DNA from: Chthoniobacter flavus
GTDB taxonomy: Bacteria; Verrucomicrobiota; Verrucomicrobiia; Chthoniobacterales; Terrimicrobiaceae
Assembly: GCA_945903555.1 (NCBI GenBank)
Contig: CAMDOJ010000092.1
Location: forward strand, 1 to 7,236
Reading direction: 5' to 3'
Length of the DNA: 7,236 nucleotides
The translations under genes and the position numbers were made by a program. Shown here piece after piece: positions 6,204 through 7,236 of the stretch. The notes beneath the pieces are model-generated. The model saw only the letters and a list, made by a program, of their open reading frames with translations, had not been told where the DNA came from and did not search any database. Positions within the stretch are counted from its first letter, which is position 1; every line of letters begins with the position of its first letter.

Positions 6204-6365
6204 ATGTCCCTACTTGAACTCGTCGCAGTTGGGCTCATCGTCACTCTCGCTGGTGCGTTTTTGCTCCGAATGCTTTGGAAGAAACTCAAGCCAAAGGGAT
6301 CCAGCGGTTGTGCTGGGAGTTGCTCTTGCACTGCGAAAAACGCCTTTAAATCGCCCTCCAAATGA
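6204..6365 (+). CDS. FeoB-associated Cys-rich membrane protein
   Basis: A 53-residue frame begins three bases after the feoB stop and ends in TGA overlapping the thiE start as ATGA (6362-6365). Residues 3-24 form one hydrophobic segment (LLELVAVGLIVTLAGAFLLRML), followed by a basic patch WKKLKPKG and a Cys cluster with C36, C40 and C42 (GCAGSCSC). One N-terminal membrane helix, a basic turn and a short C-terminal Cys cluster directly behind feoB is the pattern of the FeoB-associated Cys-rich membrane protein family. The charge pattern predicts the Cys cluster on the cytoplasmic side, where it might hold Fe2+ leaving the permease; the family's exact role is not established. No Shine-Dalgarno is seen, so translation probably depends on coupling to feoB. 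Confidence 0.85.
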   Translation: MSLLELVAVGLIVTLAGAFLLRMLWKKLKPKGSSGCAGSCSCTAKNAFKSPSK

Positions 6366-6991
6366 ATCACTCGTTCCAGAATATTCGCCTCTACGGCATC
6401 TTGGATCTTGGCTACGTTAGCGCCTCTGATTGTGAAAAAGCGACACACGCCATGCTCAAAGGCGGTGTGCAGATTCTCCAACTCCGCGCCAAGAATTTCC
6501 CAAAGGAATCGCTTCCTCCCCTAGCCCGTCAGATCGCTCCAATTTGTAAAGCGCATAACGTGCCATTTATTATCAACGACTACCCTGACCTTGTCGCAGA
6601 ATGCGAAGCCGACGGGGTTCATGTTGGACAGGATGACATCTCCGTAGCCGAGGCACGCCAGATAGCTGGTCCAAATAAGATCGTTGGGTTATCCACGCAT
6701 AGCCTCAAGCAAGCGGTCGCGGCATTATCGCAAGCCCCAGACTACATTGGATTCGGCCCCTTGTTTGCGACTCCCACTAAACCGGACTACCGGCCCATCG
6801 GTATCGAGGATATCTCCGAGGCTCATCGACTCGTCGACTTGCCTATATTTTGTATCGGCGGAATTAAACGTGAAAATCTGCCCGCCGTTATGGCTGCTGG
6901 TGCTCGTCGGGCCGTCATCGTTTCCGGCATTCTCCAAGCCGAAGATCCTGCCAGCTACACTCGGGAATGCTTGGCCCTTCTAGGGACTTGA
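6362..6991 (+). CDS. thiE: thiamin-phosphate synthase
   Basis: ThiE joins hydroxymethylpyrimidine diphosphate and thiazole phosphate to make thiamin phosphate in the cytoplasm. The 209 residues fit the family's single TIM barrel. Active-site pieces are visible in order: QLRAK (40-44), IIND (70-73) with N72 and D73, DGVHVGQDD (84-92) for Mg-diphosphate, GLSTHS (109-114), DYIGFGPLFATPTKP (127-141) with T137, T139 and K140, the phosphate-binding CIGGI (164-168) and VIVSGI (185-190). Retention of the N/D and TxTK residues favours true ThiE over the TenI aromatase relative. Its ATG overlaps the stop of the Cys-rich peptide by four bases, so it is translationally coupled to the feo genes. No thiamin riboswitch can lie directly ahead because there is no leader. 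No other thi gene is in the window. Confidence 0.93.
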   Translation: MNHSFQNIRLYGILDLGYVSASDCEKATHAMLKGGVQILQLRAKNFPKESLPPLARQIAPICKAHNVPFIINDYPDLVAECEADGVHVGQDDISVAEARQIAGPNKIVGLSTHSLKQAVAALSQAPDYIGFGPLFATPTKPDYRPIGIEDISEAHRLVDLPIFCIGGIKRENLPAVMAAGARRAVIVSGILQAEDPASYTRECLALLGT

Positions 6992-7010
6992 ATCTAGGTT
7001 TCCTTGATTT

Positions 7011-7036
7011 CTTAATTAGAATAATTCTTGATTAAG
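7011..7036. promoter_or_regulatory. palindromic operator-like site upstream of the fur-family gene
   Basis: AGAAT-A-ATTCT (7018-7028) is a perfect 11-base palindrome, nested in outer arms CTTAAT (7011-7016) and ATTAAG (7031-7036) offset by one base. The 15 bases centred on 7023 match TGAGAATnATTCTCA at 11 of 14 defined positions and the PerR-type TTATAATnATTATAA at 10 of 14. It lies 27 bases before the start of the Fur-family gene, where autoregulatory sites are common. Binding is inferred, and the AT-richness of the spot raises the chance of coincidence. Confidence 0.5.
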
Positions 7037-7063
7037 AGAGCTTCCGCCTTAATTTAAAAAACC

Positions 7064-7236
7064 ATGCCATCGCGAAAAATACGCCCTAGCGGTTACGAGG
7101 AGACGATCAGCCATAGCGGGCATCGCCTCACTCCGCAGCGTCGTGAGGTCTACAACGTTCTTCTCGACCAGCGTGACCACCCGACCGCCACGGAGGTTTT
7201 CATTCGTGCAAAAAAACAAATTCCCGCCATCTCCCT
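7064..7236 (+). CDS. Fur/PerR/Zur-family metal-responsive repressor, 5' part (3' truncated by window)
   Basis: The first 57 residues are visible. They contain the winged-helix entry of the family: GHRLTPQRREVYNVLL (19-34), where LTPQR is diagnostic, then HPTATEVFIRAKKQIPAIS (39-57), which matches the stretch that leads into the family's usual (V/L)ATVY recognition helix, just beyond the window end. The metal-binding and dimerisation half is missing, so Fur, PerR and Zur cannot be told apart from sequence alone; position next to feoAB makes iron sensing the leading guess. The start ATG has an A-rich leader without Shine-Dalgarno. It lies 72 bases after thiE, so it may be read from the feo operon, from its own promoter at the palindrome, or both. 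Confidence 0.9.
   Translation, partial: MPSRKIRPSGYEETISHSGHRLTPQRREVYNVLLDQRDHPTATEVFIRAKKQIPAIS

Noticed and set aside
6200..6362. Thiamin pyrophosphate riboswitch ahead of thiE
   Set aside because: There is no leader: the region is filled by the Cys-rich peptide gene, which overlaps thiE, and no THI-box sequence is visible.
6204..6365. FeoC as the third feo gene
   Set aside because: FeoC is a soluble winged-helix protein; this frame is a single membrane helix with a Cys tail, so it fits the FeoB-associated Cys-rich family instead.
6970..6992. Terminator after thiE (CCCT-TCT-AGGG)
   Set aside because: The stem is only four base pairs, overlaps the coding end and has no T-tract; read-through toward the fur-like gene remains possible.
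1..7236. tRNA, rRNA, CRISPR arrays, transposase genes
   Set aside because: No cloverleaf, ribosomal RNA segment, regularly spaced direct repeat or transposase motif was found on either strand.

Overview
The window looks like chromosomal DNA from a bacterium of the PVC group, most likely Verrucomicrobiota. That placement is an inference from the overall look of the GAPDH, PGK and FeoB proteins, from a PGK with eukaryote-like signature stretches, and from the scarcity of Shine-Dalgarno sequences. No 16S or other marker RNA is present to confirm it.

Layout. (1) 1-570: the 3' end of a small unrecognised gene abuts a PIN-domain gene (160-570); together they have the form of a VapBC-like toxin-antitoxin pair. 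(2) 571-1222: a low-GC accessory stretch holding a 61-base relic of the 3' end of a second phosphoglycerate kinase gene (660-720) and a small lipoprotein gene (811-1134, minus). (3) 1223-3600, minus strand: a glycolytic pair, gap then pgk, separated by an imperfect hairpin (2515-2583) that resembles dispersed intergenic repeats. (4) 3601-3789: a divergent control region with a plausible gap promoter and a Fur-box-like palindrome at 3698-3712. (5) 3790-6991, plus strand: a tight operon of feoA, feoB, a 53-residue FeoB-associated Cys-rich membrane protein and thiE, with gaps of 2 or 3 bases or an ATGA overlap. (6) 6992-7236: a second palindrome with Fur-box character (7011-7036), followed by the 5' end of a Fur/PerR/Zur-family repressor gene cut by the window edge.

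How it fits together. The right half reads as a ferrous-iron uptake module. FeoB is the membrane permease with a GTPase domain, FeoA is its small SH3-like partner, and the Cys-rich peptide is the kind of accessory often found directly behind feoB. The Fur-family gene downstream is a natural candidate for the regulator, because both feoA and the fur-like gene carry upstream palindromes built on an (A)GA-N-TCT(C) core close to the TGAGAATnATTCTCA form of the Fur box. The odd member is thiE, a thiamin-phosphate synthase translationally coupled to the iron genes. The left half is housekeeping glycolysis next to accessory DNA; the truncated, diverged pgk tail there suggests that the pgk 3' end was once a recombination or integration boundary.

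Nothing here is clearly a wholly new system. The points most worth a second look are the pgk-tail relic, the iron operon that includes thiE and the Cys-rich peptide, and the paired Fur-like palindromes.
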